Shown here in pieces: positions 10,822 through 21,632 of a stretch of DNA of 64,000 nt. The position numbers and the translations under genes are program-made. The DNA is from Paralithodes platypus (lineage: Eukaryota > Arthropoda > Malacostraca > Decapoda > Lithodidae), in the NCBI GenBank assembly GCA_032716605.1, contig CM064519.1, forward strand, positions 17,933,398-17,997,397, read 5' to 3'. The notes under the pieces were generated by a model, which was given only the letters and a program-made list of their open reading frames with translations, made no database searches and was not told the DNA's origin. Position 1 is the stretch's first letter, and each line of letters starts with the position of its first letter.

Positions 10822-11893
10822 CCCGGCAGACTGCGGGAAGACTCTTAAGAGTCAGAGAAAAAAAAAATCAACTTTAACCCTCCAGCCCCGGCTATGTATT
10901 ATATATATATTCCTCGAAACCCGGGTGTTTTGGCCGAAAAACGTCTAGGCTAGGCTACCGTATATTCGTTAATCAGACTGCTTCCTGCATTCCCGCGCAT
11001 CCCCAAGCGTAGCTGTGTTATTTACCTGTAGAATGGCATTAAGTAGAGCTCTCTAAGTCAACTGGTTGAGCTGTGATGATTTCATTGGAGATAACTTTAT
11101 GGCCAAAACAGCCACTTTACACCACTTTTCGATACTTAACAACAACATACAGGCACACACGAACAAGCGACGCTCTCCTTCTTGTGGCCGGAGATGCGGG
11201 GCGTCGGTCCAGCTGGCTGTTGTTTACATGCGTCGGACCGACACCTCGCACACGAAGCTCACAGGCTTTCAACCACTGGGCGTTCAAGAGGCCTTCCGGG
11301 TACCTGTTATATGCTTTTTTATGGGCGTTCAAGAGCCCTTCCGTGGTGAGAGGGTTAAACATCAAATTATTATTATTATTATTTTTATTTTTATTTTTTT
11401 TTTTTGCCCCTGGGCCATGCAAAATATCACTCCTCTACCTCCCCTCCTTCCCCACTTTCCTCCCCTCCTTCAGTTATCACCTATTTTCCCTGTTATTCCC
11501 TTATTCTGAGGTATATTTTCGTGCTAACATTAGCGAGTTGCAAGCAGGGCATTGTCATCTCTGTTAGCAAGCGAGTGCAAGAGAGAGAGAGAGAGAGAGT
11601 ATCGATCGACTGTGTCTCAGTGGCCTTGGGGGAAATTGGCGGGAAAGCAGGTTGCCTCACCCATACATTATATAACTCGCGGCCTGTATCTCCGATTTTG
11701 ACCATCCAAACGCTGTTTTCACTCGTTTTATTGTTGTTTCAGGTTAATACCTTTATAATCAACCCATAATAGACGTGTATGGATAAGTATTATTGCTATT
11801 TATGGTAAAATTAATATTTTAGTGATGGAAACAGCTCAAATACGTCAGCACAGGCGGACGTTTCTAATTACCCCCCCATGCGCACTTCTTAGG
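10822..11893 (+). mobile_element. MITE3 copy 1, split by MITE1
   Basis: It is flanked by TTAA (10818-10821, 11894-11897). It starts CCCGGCAGACTGCGGG followed by the palindrome GACTCTTAAGAGTC, and ends gcgcacttcttagg. It matches copy 2 at 20460-21067 in reverse, including a (GA)n run and the agcgagttgcaagcaggg block. MITE1 occupies 10878-11354. Confidence 0.88.
10878..11354 (+). mobile_element. MITE1 copy 3 in MITE3
   Basis: It is flanked by TTAA (10874-10877, 11355-11358). The uninterrupted target is visible in MITE3 copy 2 (near 20978, TTTAAATTT context in reverse). The right end holds two copies of the imperfect palindrome gggcgttcaagagccc about 50 bp apart. Confidence 0.9.
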
Positions 11894-12039
11894 TTAAGAA
11901 GGGTCTGTGGTAGTAAAAAGGGTTAAGAGATAGTTTGGAAGGTTGTTAATTGCTAGAGGCCTTTTTTAAACTGAATAAAAGTCTAATAGTTGCCAGAATA
12001 AAACTAAAGACAGTCATCGGTACAGAAGGGGCTAATATG

Positions 12040-12190
12040 GGTATTAAGTGACACCCCGTTCTTAACATTAATCATCAATTACAAACCCCAATGTACTTAA
12101 ATAAACTAATGAAAGCATATGGTCCTCCCGGGATTCAAACTCGGGACACCACACCCAGAACATAAGCACCTAAACCATTACACCCAACAA
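12040..12190 (-). repeat. tRNA-like SINE (family A)
   Basis: Reverse-strand B box (gggattcaaactcgg) and A box (aaccattacacc), with the family body cattagtttatttaag on the far side. It matches 23115-23275 closely. Confidence 0.6.
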
Positions 12191-12219
12191 TAGTCATTAG
12201 ACAATTTTAAGAAGTTTAA

Positions 12220-12447
12220 CCCCTTCAGACTCATTTGACACAGAGGTTGCCAGATTAGCAATAAGAAATAAGAGTTCTCTCCCTCTTATAATTACTTCTC
12301 CAAAATTAGTTTTCTGCCCACAGCTAACTCAAAGACAACTGCAGAGGTTGAAGTCACTAAACTGAAGGTTTCTAAATACCCCTGATGGTAACAAAGGCTT
12401 TAAAGTATCCCTAATAGGCTCAAAATCGCGTCATATGTCGGAGAGGG
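12220..12447 (+). mobile_element. MITE4 copy 1
   Basis: A 228-bp element flanked by TTAA (12216-12219, 12448-12451). The body (agaggttgccagattagc ... aatcgcgtca) is about 90 percent identical by eye to copy 2 at 15443-15669. Copy 2 has a 13-bp perfect terminal repeat, TTAACCCTCTCAC. Confidence 0.9.
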
Positions 12448-12451
12448 TTAA

Positions 12452-12560
12452 TAAGGATCTGCTGGCATCGGGGTGTGAGTATCCTAGGTTCGAATCCTTG
12501 AAGTACCACACAGTTTCATGAAGTTTATTTGAAAGTAAATTGGTGGGTTGGTGATATGAA
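12452..12560 (+). repeat. tRNA-like SINE fragment (family A)
   Basis: B box ggttcgaatccttg and the body tttcatgaagtttattt are visible. The 5' part is disrupted by MITE4. It is close to the reverse copy at 21072-21185. Confidence 0.5.
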
Positions 12561-12611
12561 AGTATATAGTAATTGAAGTTATGTATGCACATATGTTGTG
12601 CATATGTGCAC

Positions 12612-15245
12612 AACAAACTCACTTGCTCTCGTGTTCCCGATTTCGACTCCTCTGAATTCTCAACTTTATGGCTCAAACTTTCCTGTCATTCTCTTACTAA
12701 ATATTTCTGTGCTGTCTATCTTTCCCCTAACTCTACCAACTTTCCCAAATTCTTTGACTATCTAAACTCTACAGTGGAACACATTCTATCCATTTCTCCT
12801 TTCTCAGAAATCTCCATCTTAGGAGATTTCAACGTTCACCACCGCCATTGGCTCTCCTCTCACACTACTGATCCACCTGGTGAACAAGCCTACGTCTTTT
12901 CTATCCTAAATGACCTAGAGCAGTTAGTTCAGCAACCCACCCGTATCCCGGATCGCATCGGAGATCGTCCCAACATTCTTGACCTGTTTCTAACTTCTAA
13001 CCCTTCTTCTTATACTGTCGATCTTTTCTCTCCTTTGGGCTCCTCCGACCATAAACTTATCTCTGTCACCTGTCCTATCTCTCCAGTACAGCCACCCGAT
13101 CCTCCTAGCCGGCGGCGCTTGTGGCACTTTGGCGCTGCCGACTGGGAGGCTCTTCGGCAGTACTTCTTTGATTTCCCATGGAATGATTTCTGCTTCCATG
13201 GCCGAGGACCCTCGGAGAGTGCTGAACGCATTACCGAGGTAATCCTATCGGGCATGGAAGCATACATTCCATTCTCTTTCTCTCAGACTAATGCTAAAAA
13301 ATCTTGGTTTACTCACGCCTGTTCTACTGCTGTCCGCAATAAGGAGGAAGCATTCAAACGGTACCGACGCCTTAAAACTCAAGACTCTCATTCTTCATAT
13401 GTTTCTGCCCGGAATCAAGCCAAATCTGTTCTTCGACTTGCCAAACACTCTTTCATCAATAATAAATGCACTGAACTATCCAACTCTAGCTCTTCCCAAG
13501 CTTTCTGGCATCTAGCCAAAAACCTCTCCAACAATTTCTCTTCCTCGTCTTTCCCTCCCCTTTCCCACTCTGATGGCACAACCATCACTTCTTCCTCTGA
13601 CAAAGCTAAACTCTTCGCTCAAACTTTTGCTAGAAACTCCACCTTGGATGATTCCGGTGCTATTCCTCCCTCTCCACCCTCCTCTCTCTTACTTATGCCT
13701 AATATCCTAATCTCTTCTAAAGATGTACTTTCTACCCTCTCTGGGCTTAACACTAATAAGGCGTACGGTCCGGACGGTGTTCCTCCTGTTGTTCTCAAAA
13801 ACTGTGCTTCCGTGCTGACTCCCTGCCTAGGCAAACTCTTTCGTCTCTGTCTATCCTCTAACGTCTTCCCTTCATGCTGGAAGTTTGCTCACATTCAACC
13901 TGTCCCAAAGAAGGGTGACCGCTCTCAACCCTCCAACTATCGTCCAATTGCTCTTATCTCTTGTCTTTCTAAAGTTTTTGAAACTATTCTTGCTTCCAAA
14001 TTTCTTAAGCATTTCTCTTCTCATAATCTGCTCTCAGATCGCCAGTATGGCTTCCTTAAGGGTCGCTCTACTGGTGATCTTCTTTCATATCTTACTAACT
14101 CTTGGTCATCCTCCTTTCGGGACTTCGGTGAGACTTTTTCTATTGCACTAGACATATCGAAAGCCTTCGATAGAGTCTGGCATAAATCTTTAATTTCTAA
14201 ACTACCCTCCTTCGGTTTCTATCCCTCCATCTGTGCCTTTGTCTCTAATTTCCTTTCCGGCCGTTCCATAGCCGCGGTTGTGGACGGCCATTGTTCACTT
14301 CCTCACTCTATAAAACTCCGGTGTTCCTCAGGGCTCTGTCCTATCTCCTATTCTCTTTCTAATTTTTATAAATGATCTCCTTAACTGTACCTTAATTCCC
14401 ATCCATTCATACGCAGACGACTCAACCTTGCACTACTCCATTAGTTTTTCAGAACGCCCCAGCCAGCAATCCCTCAACGACAAACGTAATGAAGCCATAG
14501 AAATCTTAAATTCTGATCTAAATACTATTTCCAATTGGGGCAGAGAAAACCTTGTTAACTTTAATGCTTCCAAAACCCAATTTCTCCATCTATCTACCCG
14601 TCAGGATCTCCCAGCGGACTATCCCTTATTCTTCAACAATACAAAAATCAACCCTTCATCTTCTCTCAATATTCTTGGTGTCTCTTTTTCTTCTGCTCTC
14701 ATTTGGAAGGACCATATTACCAGTCTTGCTAAGGCAGCATCCCAGAAGCTGGGTGTGCTCAACCGCCTTAGGGGGTTCTTTTCCCCTGCACAGCTTCTTG
14801 CTCTGTACAGGGCCCTTGTATTGAGTATTGTTCACATGTGTGGGGAGGTTCCTCTCACACTGCTCTCCTAGACAAAGTTGAAAGGAAGGCCTTTCGTATC
14901 ATTAACTCCCGTCCACTCACCAACTCTCTGCAATCTCTCTCTCTCCGCCGCAATGTTGCATCTCTCTCGCTATTCTATCGCTACTATAATAATCAGTGTT
15001 CCTCAGAGCTATCCCAGTGCATACCACCTCCTTTACGTAGGGCACGTGGTACCCGTCTTGCAACTCAATCCCACCCCTACTCTGTGCAACTCTCCAACCC
15101 AAGAGTGAAACGTTACTCTCAAACTTTCTTCTACTCAACAGCTGAGCTCTGGAACTCTCTCCCAGAATCAGTCTTTCCCTCTTCCTATGACTTAAATTGC
15201 TTCAAACTCCGTGTGTCCAGGCATTTTGGCTCGAACGTCCCTTGA
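12612..15245 (+). pseudogene. LINE2 endonuclease-reverse transcriptase, frameshifted
   Basis: Three frames cover it: to 14375, 14311-14871 and 14838-15245. The first gives the endonuclease motifs [19 protein letters not shown] and GSSDHKLIS. It continues into the RT fingers and palm with [28 protein letters not shown] and motif [14 protein letters not shown] shift near 14312 moves [10 protein letters not shown] and the catalytic YADD (about 14410-14421) into the second frame. A further shift near 14830 moves the C-terminal WNSLPESVFPSSY region to the third. The endonuclease N-terminus is missing. It would reverse-transcribe LINE RNA at nicked target DNA, but this copy cannot work. Confidence 0.88.
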
Positions 15246-15351
15246 TTTTGGCCCTGTCACTCTTTCAACTATGGGGGAGGCACTCGCTATAGGCAGTTAT
15301 GCCTTTTGCCTCCCTCAATCACATAGAAAAAAAAAAAAAAAAAAAAAAAAA
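12612..15351 (+). mobile_element. LINE2, 5'-truncated non-LTR retrotransposon with poly(A)
   Basis: It contains the second half of an endonuclease domain, a reverse transcriptase and a C-terminal region, followed by a 3' UTR and poly(A) at 15327-15351. Two other 3' fragments occur at 33125-33690 and 63575-63980. The left boundary is approximate, and I found no clear target duplication. The clade (Jockey/CR1/I group) is not resolved. Confidence 0.88.
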
Positions 15352-15373
15352 TTGGATTGCTAGAGGCCCTTAA

Positions 15374-15950
15374 GGGGAGACTAACCATTTTTCTGGAACC
15401 CCTTCTCCCTGATGTTTAGCCCCACTAGTTTTGAGATTTTAACCCTCTCACGACCATAGGACGCAGAGGTTGCCAGATTAGCAATAAGAAATAGATTACT
15501 CTCACTGTTATAATTACCTCTCCAAAATTAGTTTTCTGCCCACAGCTAACTCAAAGACAACTGCAGAGGTTGAAGTAAACAAACTAAAGGTTTATAGATA
15601 CCCCTGACGGTAACAAAGGATTTAAAGTATCCCTAATAGGCTCAAAAATCGCGTCAGGATGTGAGAGGGTTAAGACGTTGGTTCCATTAGTTTAGGGACT
15701 TTATAATCTTTCATCCCATTTCTTTGTCAATATTAGGACCCTTTGTGCCATTTAGGTGAATATTTTTTCCTGGCGAGCGATAGCGAGCCTGTAATTTTAA
15801 GAGGAATCGGCCTTTGGCCGAGAAATTTTTCTACCGAAAAATTTACAAATCTATTTTGAAGGGGGGTCTAGGGGTGTTTTTCTAAGCTTGATGGAGGTCT
15901 AGGGAGGAAACTAAACAAATATATGAATAAATTAATTAATAGACCAAACA
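15374..15950 (-). mobile_element. R1 copy, split by MITE4 and truncated by LINE3
   Basis: It starts at TTAA 15370-15373 with GGGGAGAC and runs through the R1 core (gcgagcgatagcgagcc). MITE4 is inserted at 15443-15669. The far terminus is missing where LINE3 begins near 15940-15955. Confidence 0.8.
15443..15669 (+). mobile_element. MITE4 copy 2
   Basis: A 227-bp element flanked by TTAA (15439-15442, 15670-15673). It has a perfect 13-bp terminal inverted repeat (TTAACCCTCTCAC including the target) and sits inside R1. Confidence 0.93.
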
Positions 15951-15986
15951 AACGGCCACTTACCTTTTGATGTGTTCGCCACTCTT

Positions 15987-18900
15987 CTAGCGGCACCAAG
16001 GAGCGCGACGCCCCTCGTTATGGGTGGTGATTTGGTGCAGTAGACTGTTTGAAGCGACAGCTCGCTCCCTTGCGAGGATGGGCTTGTCTGGCACTTTTTG
16101 CAGTTCGACATCTAGGGCTCTCTTGAAGTTGTCTAACGAGATGTCCCTCATGTCTCTTACTCGCCGTGGGAGTTTGTTGAAGAGACGTGGGCCTCTGTGT
16201 GATATCCAGCCCTCTCGCAGAGAGCCCATAGTACCCCTGTTATTCATCCGGGGGATTTCGCATTCCCAGCCTCTCCTATCACTGAATTTCATGACTATCG
16301 GAGTATGTAGGTTTGGTACTAAACCCTCTGCGATTTTCCATGTGTATATTATTAGGTAACGTTCTCTTTACGTTCCAGTGAGTACAGATTCAGTGCTCTT
16401 AAACGCTCCCAATAGTGTAGATGTTTTATCGAACTTATATGCGAAGTGAAATTTCTTTGTACACTCTCTACGTCATTTATTTCACCTGCTTTGTATGGGG
16501 ATGTTAATACGCTACAGAATTCAAGCCGCGGTAGCACTAGAGATTTGAAGAGCGTTATCATAGGCAATTCACCGCGTGTTTTAAAAGTACGCAGAATCCA
16601 ACCCGTTAGACGTTTCGCAGCCGCCACTTTGACCTGGTTATGTACTTTGAAACCCATATTTTCAGACATTAATACCCCAAGGTCTTTCACACTGTCTTTC
16701 CGTTCTATTATGTGGTTAGATTCTGTTAAGTAATTTGTAATTTCTTTAACACCATTATTATCTCCGTACCGTATTAACCCTCTGTTCCCGGAAGGGCTCT
16801 TGAACGCCCATAAAAAAGCATACACGAGCTGCCCGGAAGGGCTCTTAAACACCCATGAGGTCAAAGCCTGTGAGCTTCGTGTGCGAGGCGTCGGTCCGAC
16901 GCATGTAAACAACAGCCGGCTGGACCGTCGCCCCGCATCTCCGGCCACAAGAAGGAGAGCGTCGCTTGTTCGTGTGTGCCTGTATGTTGTTGTTAAGTAT
17001 CCAAAAGTAGTGTAAAGTGGCTGTTTTGGCCATAAAGTTATCTCCAATGAAATCATCATCACAGCTCAACCAGTTGACTTAGAGAGCTCTACTTAATGCC
17101 ATTCTACAGGTAAATAACACAGCTACGCTTGGGGATGCGCGGGAATGCGGGAAGCAGTCAGATAAACAAATATACGGTAGCCTAGCCTAGACGTTTTTCG
17201 GCCAAAACACCCGGGTTTCGGGGAATATATATATAATACATAGCCGGGGCTGGAGGGTTAATTGGAATTTTTCGTCATTGAATTGCATGTTGTTTTCCCT
17301 GGTCCACTGGAACACTACATTCATGTCTTCCTGCAGTCGGCCTGTGTCCTCTTGTGTGTTTACTATCTTGCTTAATTTTGTGTCATCAGCAAAAGACGAC
17401 ACCGTACTGTGTCTGGTGTTGGTATCTATGTCGCAAATTAGTATGAGGAACAGAAGGGGCGCTAGCACTGTTCCTTGCGGCACTGAGCTTTTGACATCCG
17501 AAGGCTCAGATGTGACTTGGTTTACTGCTACTGATTGTTTTCGGTTTACGAGGAAATTGTATATCCACCGTCCGATTTTCCCAGTTATACCTTTTGCTTT
17601 CAGTTTGTGGGCTATTATACCATGGTCACATTTATCAAATGCCTTAGCAAAATCGGTGTAAATGACACATCCACGTTTTTCTTTTCTTCTAGAGCTTTAA
17701 GAATTTTGTCATAGTGTTCCAAAAGTTGTGAGAGACATGATCTTCCCGCTCTGAACCCATGTTGACCGGTGTTGTGTAGTTCATTTGTCTCCATGAATGT
17801 TGAAATTTTGCTTCGCAGGACTCGCTCGAAAACTTTAATGATGTGAGAGGTTAGAGCTACCAGGCGGTAGTTTTTTGGTAGTGCTTTACTCCCTCCTTTA
17901 TGCAGTGGGGCAATTATTGCGTTTTTCAAGCTATCTGGTATGTCACCAGTGTCTAGACTCCTTCTCCACATTATAGCCAGGGGTTTTGAGAGGTTTTCCT
18001 TACATTTCTTCATTAGGATCGAATTCCATGAGTCCGGGCCTGGTGCCGAGTGGGATGGCATGTTGGAAATGGCCTCTTCTATGTCTTTTGGACCGAAATC
18101 AATATCCAGCATCTGAGGGGTTTCCGTGGGGGAGGTTTCCATGAAAAATATATTTTGGTCTCTGATGACTTTTGTTTCATCAGGCTCACTGAATGCCATT
18201 TCATACTGCCTGCTTAAGAGTTCGCTCATTTCCTTTTTGTCCCCTGTGAAAGAGCCGTCCCCTTTGCTCAGTGGGCCGATGTTTGATGTTGTTTTAGCCT
18301 TTTGTTTGGCGTATGAAAAGAAGTATTTGGAATTTTCCTTTATACCTGTAATAGCTTTCCTCTCCTCTTCCATATGTTGTAGTTCATATGATATTCTTAG
18401 CCTTTGTTCAATTTCCACAATTTCTCTATCTATTTCGACCTTTTGCCTATCCTGTAGATTTTGATGTGTGCGTCTTTGTGTGAGTAATTTCTTCTTCTGT
18501 ACAGCCTCCTCCTTTCCCGATCTTGTTTGCTTCTTCGTTTTGTTTGTCTTGCAGGTATATGGTGGCTACAGATTTGGGTCATGGTTTCTGTTATTAAGAC
18601 TAGACATTCTGCTGGTGTCAGGTTATCCATTAAATCTTCCCAGTCTATTTCCTCCATTTCTTGATTTACCTCTTCCCACCTAATGTTTTTGTTATTGAAG
18701 TTAAATTTACTGAAGGGGCCGGTTTTTGTTCTCGATTCTGAGGTTGTCTGTACACTTTCTAAGGTTGTTTTGATCTCAATTAATTTATGATCTGAGTATG
18801 TTGTGTCCGATATGTTAATGCTGTGTACTAGAGAGTCGTTGTTAGTGAAGACCAGGTCTAAGATATTGTTTTCCTGTGTGGGTTCAACAATATGTTGGGT

Positions 18901-19620
18901 AAGACTAAAAAAATCACAAAGTTCAAAAAGCTCTCTCGTATTAGTATTTGCTTCTCCGGTGTTATTTGCCACTAACTGGTTTTCTAGTTGTCTCCATTTA
19001 ATGTTTGGTAGGTTAAAGTCTCCTAACCATATAATATTTGGTGTTGGGTTCCCCAGGGTTTCCACTTCTGATTTTATTTTGTTGAGCTGGGTTTTGAATT
19101 CTTCTCGGGATGAGTCTGGAGGCCTGTATGTAACAATAACTGCTAAATTTAGGGATTCTATTTTAACTCCAAGTATTTCCACCACTTCGTTACTGTTATT
19201 TAGGAATTCAGTACATATCAGTGAGTCATGTATGTACAAGGCTACACCTCCATGTGATCTATGCATTCTGTCCGCCCTATGTAGGTTGTAACCAGGAATC
19301 CATACCTCACTATCTTGCTGATCTTTAATGTGAGTTTCTGTGAGAGCCGCAAATATAGCGTTTCCTTCTTCTAGCAGGCCCCTAATAAATGGTACTTTGT
19401 TCGTGGTTCTATTTTTTAGGCCTTGGATATTTGCAAACAAGATTGGGGAGGGATTGTTTGGAGTACTATGTGTACCTAATAGTCTTCGGGATGTATTGGC
19501 CACTCTTGGGAGGCCAGGAGGTGCTCGAGGTGTTCTATGTGCTCTTCCATCTCCCTCAGTCTCTTCATCTTCATCTGCCCTTTCCCTCCTTGCCTTTTTC
19601 CTCTGTCTCGTCCTCGCATA
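15987..19620 (-). pseudogene. LINE3 endonuclease-reverse transcriptase, broken
   Basis: The endonuclease lies at about 19500 down to 18430, with NIQGLKN, TETHI, GGVALYIHDS, VTYRPPD, WLGDFNLPNI and YSDHKLI in the expected order. The reverse transcriptase continues at 18418 down to 17615 with SAPGPDSWN, APLHKGGSK, QHGFRAGRSC and ECHYDK-like spacing before a frameshift near motif A. PQGTVLAPLLF and the catalytic FADD lie at 17483-17262. After the MITE1 the frame resumes as IRYGDNNG (16770) and runs to 16352. A one-base shift there leads into the C-terminal part ending near 15987. Without the MITE the TTAA codes in frame (Gln-Leu-Ile), showing that the MITE arrived in formerly coding sequence. 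The enzyme would be the LINE's own TPRT machinery. Confidence 0.87.
16779..17257 (-). mobile_element. MITE1 copy 4 inside LINE3 RT
   Basis: It is flanked by TTAA (16775-16778, 17258-17261). Its outline is identical to the other copies. Removing it with one TTAA rejoins the LINE3 reading frame. Confidence 0.93.
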
Positions 19621-19773
19621 GCTAGAGAGTTTTTTGGGCTACCATTCGTGTTAGGTCTAGCATATCTCCACTTTCCGCATTAGCTGAATAAAATCGCCTA
19701 ATGGTGGCCGGAATATAATTAAATGAGCTAGACTACTGAGATGGTTAAGTTAAAAGTATATTAATAGCCTTAA

Positions 19774-20382
19774 CTCCTTCTATACCGGCGAAGTCTATTT
19801 AATTATATTCTAGCTATATTTAAAAGATTGTGTGCAGCTTAAAAAGGATCTATGGTAGCTAAAAGGATTAATAGATAATTAGTAGCTGTTTAACCCTTGT
19901 CTAGTGGGGTGTTTTGGGCATATTCAGGCCCTCCTGAATGATCAATCAAGTATCTGCATGAAAAGAAATTTATTCAGCAAAAAACTAGGCGCTAAAAGCT
20001 TCAAAATGAGACCAGAACGAGCTACGTAGCACTCGTGGTTCTCATGCAGTGGTGCCACCAACATGGGAGTTTAGCATATAGCGGTATATTTTTCCCAGCT
20101 ATGCTCACTACTGGCTACACTGCCGGCCTCTCGAGAACACAGGGAGCGTGAGTCGGTGAGTGGCGGTAAGCCCTGGGTGTCGGACGTGTGGCCTGCTGCA
20201 CTCCCGGCCATTTGCACTCTATTTTAACCCGTTAAAAGCCTAAATAATGCTCCTAACTTGCTGCAAATTGGTGCACGACTTAAGTCGAGCGCTGCTCTTT
20301 AAGGGTTAATGGTTAGAGGTCGTTCCTAAACTGAATAAAAGTCTAATAGTATCCAGAATAGTCGACGGTACATACAAAAGGG
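19774..20382 (+). mobile_element. R2 copy, split by MITE2
   Basis: It is flanked by TTAA (19770-19773, 20383-20386), with ends CTCCTTCTATACCGGCG and gacggtacatacaaaaggg. It is the reference copy for the R2 split at 490/12035. MITE2 sits at 19894-20305. Confidence 0.85.
19894..20305 (-). mobile_element. MITE2 copy in R2
   Basis: It is flanked by TTAA (19890-19893, 20306-20309). The R2 context gctgttTAA|tggttagagg is restored on removal. Confidence 0.92.
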
Positions 20383-20459
20383 TTAATACGGAATTATATG
20401 CTAAAATTGATTTGGTTCATTATCACCAATTAACTTTCAAATCTACCTACAGTAATTAA

Positions 20460-21067
20460 CCTCTTAAGTGCGCATGGGGGTAATTAGACACCTCTGCCTG
20501 TGCGCATGTATTTGAGCTGTTTCCATCACTAAAATATTCATTTTACCATAAATAGCATTAATACTTATCCATATGCGCCTATTATAGGTTGATTATAAAG
20601 GTATTAACCTGTTACAACAATAAAACGAGTGAAAACGAGTGAAAACAGCGTTTGGATGGTCAAAATCGGAGATACAGGCCGCGAGTTACATAATGTATGG
20701 GTGAGGCAACTTCCTTTCCCGCCAATTTCCCCCAAGGCCACTGAGACACAGTCGATCGATACTCTCTCTCTCTCTCTCTCTTGCACTCGCTTGCTAACAG
20801 TGATGACAATGCCCTGCTTGCAACTCGCTAATGTTAGCACGAAAATATACCTCAGAATAAGGGAATAACACGGAAAATAGGTGATAACTGAAGGAGGGGA
20901 GGAAAGTGGGGAAGGAGGGGAGGTAGAGGACTGATATTTTGCATGGCCCAAGGGCATTTTTTTTTTTTTTTTCGATGTTTAAATTTTTTTTTTTTTTTCT
21001 CTGACTCTTAAGAGTCTTCTCGCAGTCCGCCGGGGGAACTCTTAAGAGTCTTCCCGCAGTTCCCGGG
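20460..21067 (-). mobile_element. MITE3 copy 2
   Basis: It is flanked by TTAA (20456-20459, 21068-21071). Its right end holds two copies of the CTCTTAAGAG palindrome (near 21004-21017 and 21041-21054), each next to a cccgcag or ctcgcag word, then cccggg at the terminus. It contains a short (TC)n run (20765-20781). Confidence 0.92.
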
Positions 21068-21071
21068 TTAA

Positions 21072-21185
21072 TGAAATTTATGAAACTAATGATTACATGT
21101 GGTACTCCAAGGATTTGAACCTAGGATACTCACAGAAATTCAGTGCACTAACCATAGAGGAAATTTAATTGAAGTTGGTTTGACT
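21072..21185 (-). repeat. tRNA-like SINE (family A)
   Basis: Reverse-strand B box (aaggatttgaacctagg) and A box (actaaccat) with the family body (gaaactaatgattacatg). MITE3 is inserted beside its tail. Confidence 0.5.
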
Positions 21186-21206
21186 CTAATTTGTTCTGTG
21201 GTTTAA

Positions 21207-21628
21207 CCCCTTATTGGCGGCGCTCGACTTTTCGTGCACCAATTTGCAGCAAGTTAGGAGCATTATTAAGGCTTTTAAAGGGTTAAAATCGAGTGCAAAT
21301 GGCCGGGAGAGCAGCGGGCCAGACAGCCGACTCCCAGGGCTTACCGCCGCCCATTAACTCATGTTCCCTGTGTTCTCGAGAGGCCGGCAGTGTAGCCAGT
21401 AGTGAGCATAGCTGGGAAAAATATACCGATATATACTAAACTCCCATGTTCGTGGCATCACTGCAAGAGAACCACGAGTGCTACGTAGCACGTTCTGGTC
21501 TCATTTTGAAGCTTTTAGTGCCTAGTTTTTTGCTAAATATATTTTTTTTTTCATGCAGATGCTTGATTTATCATGCAGGAGGGCCTGAATATGCCCAAAT
21601 GAGCCCAAAACACCCCGCTAGACAAGGG
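21207..21628 (+). mobile_element. MITE2 copy
   Basis: It is flanked by TTAA (21203-21206, 21629-21632). The ends are CCCCTTATTGGCGG and ccgctagacaaggg. This uninterrupted copy serves as reference for the split one at 6138-10693; its terminal palindrome is damaged (cgacttttcg). Confidence 0.92.
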
Positions 21629-21632
21629 TTAA

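Larger units (their letters stand above)
490..12035 (+). mobile_element. R2 TTAA MITE, split by 11.3 kb of nested transposons
   Basis: The left part (490-563) reads TTAACCCCTTTCTGTACC through the block ctagctatatttag to gtgcagTTTAA. The right part (11898-12035) continues gaaggGTCTGTGG and ends ggtacagaaggggctaa. Joined at TTAA, the two parts match the R2 copy at 19774-20382 along its length, apart from that copy's own MITE2 insertion. The terminal inverted repeat is TTAACCCCTTCTGTACC-like, and the right TTAA has decayed to CTAA. Everything from 564 to 11893 is later insertion. Confidence 0.85.
15955..19625 (-). mobile_element. LINE3 non-LTR retrotransposon, split by MITE1
   Basis: A minus-strand LINE with endonuclease and reverse transcriptase. 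It is interrupted at a TTAA by MITE1 (16779-17257). Its 3' end abuts R1 near 15950. Its 5' end near 19625 is open upstream of the first recognisable motif and is probably truncated. No target duplication was identified. Confidence 0.85.
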
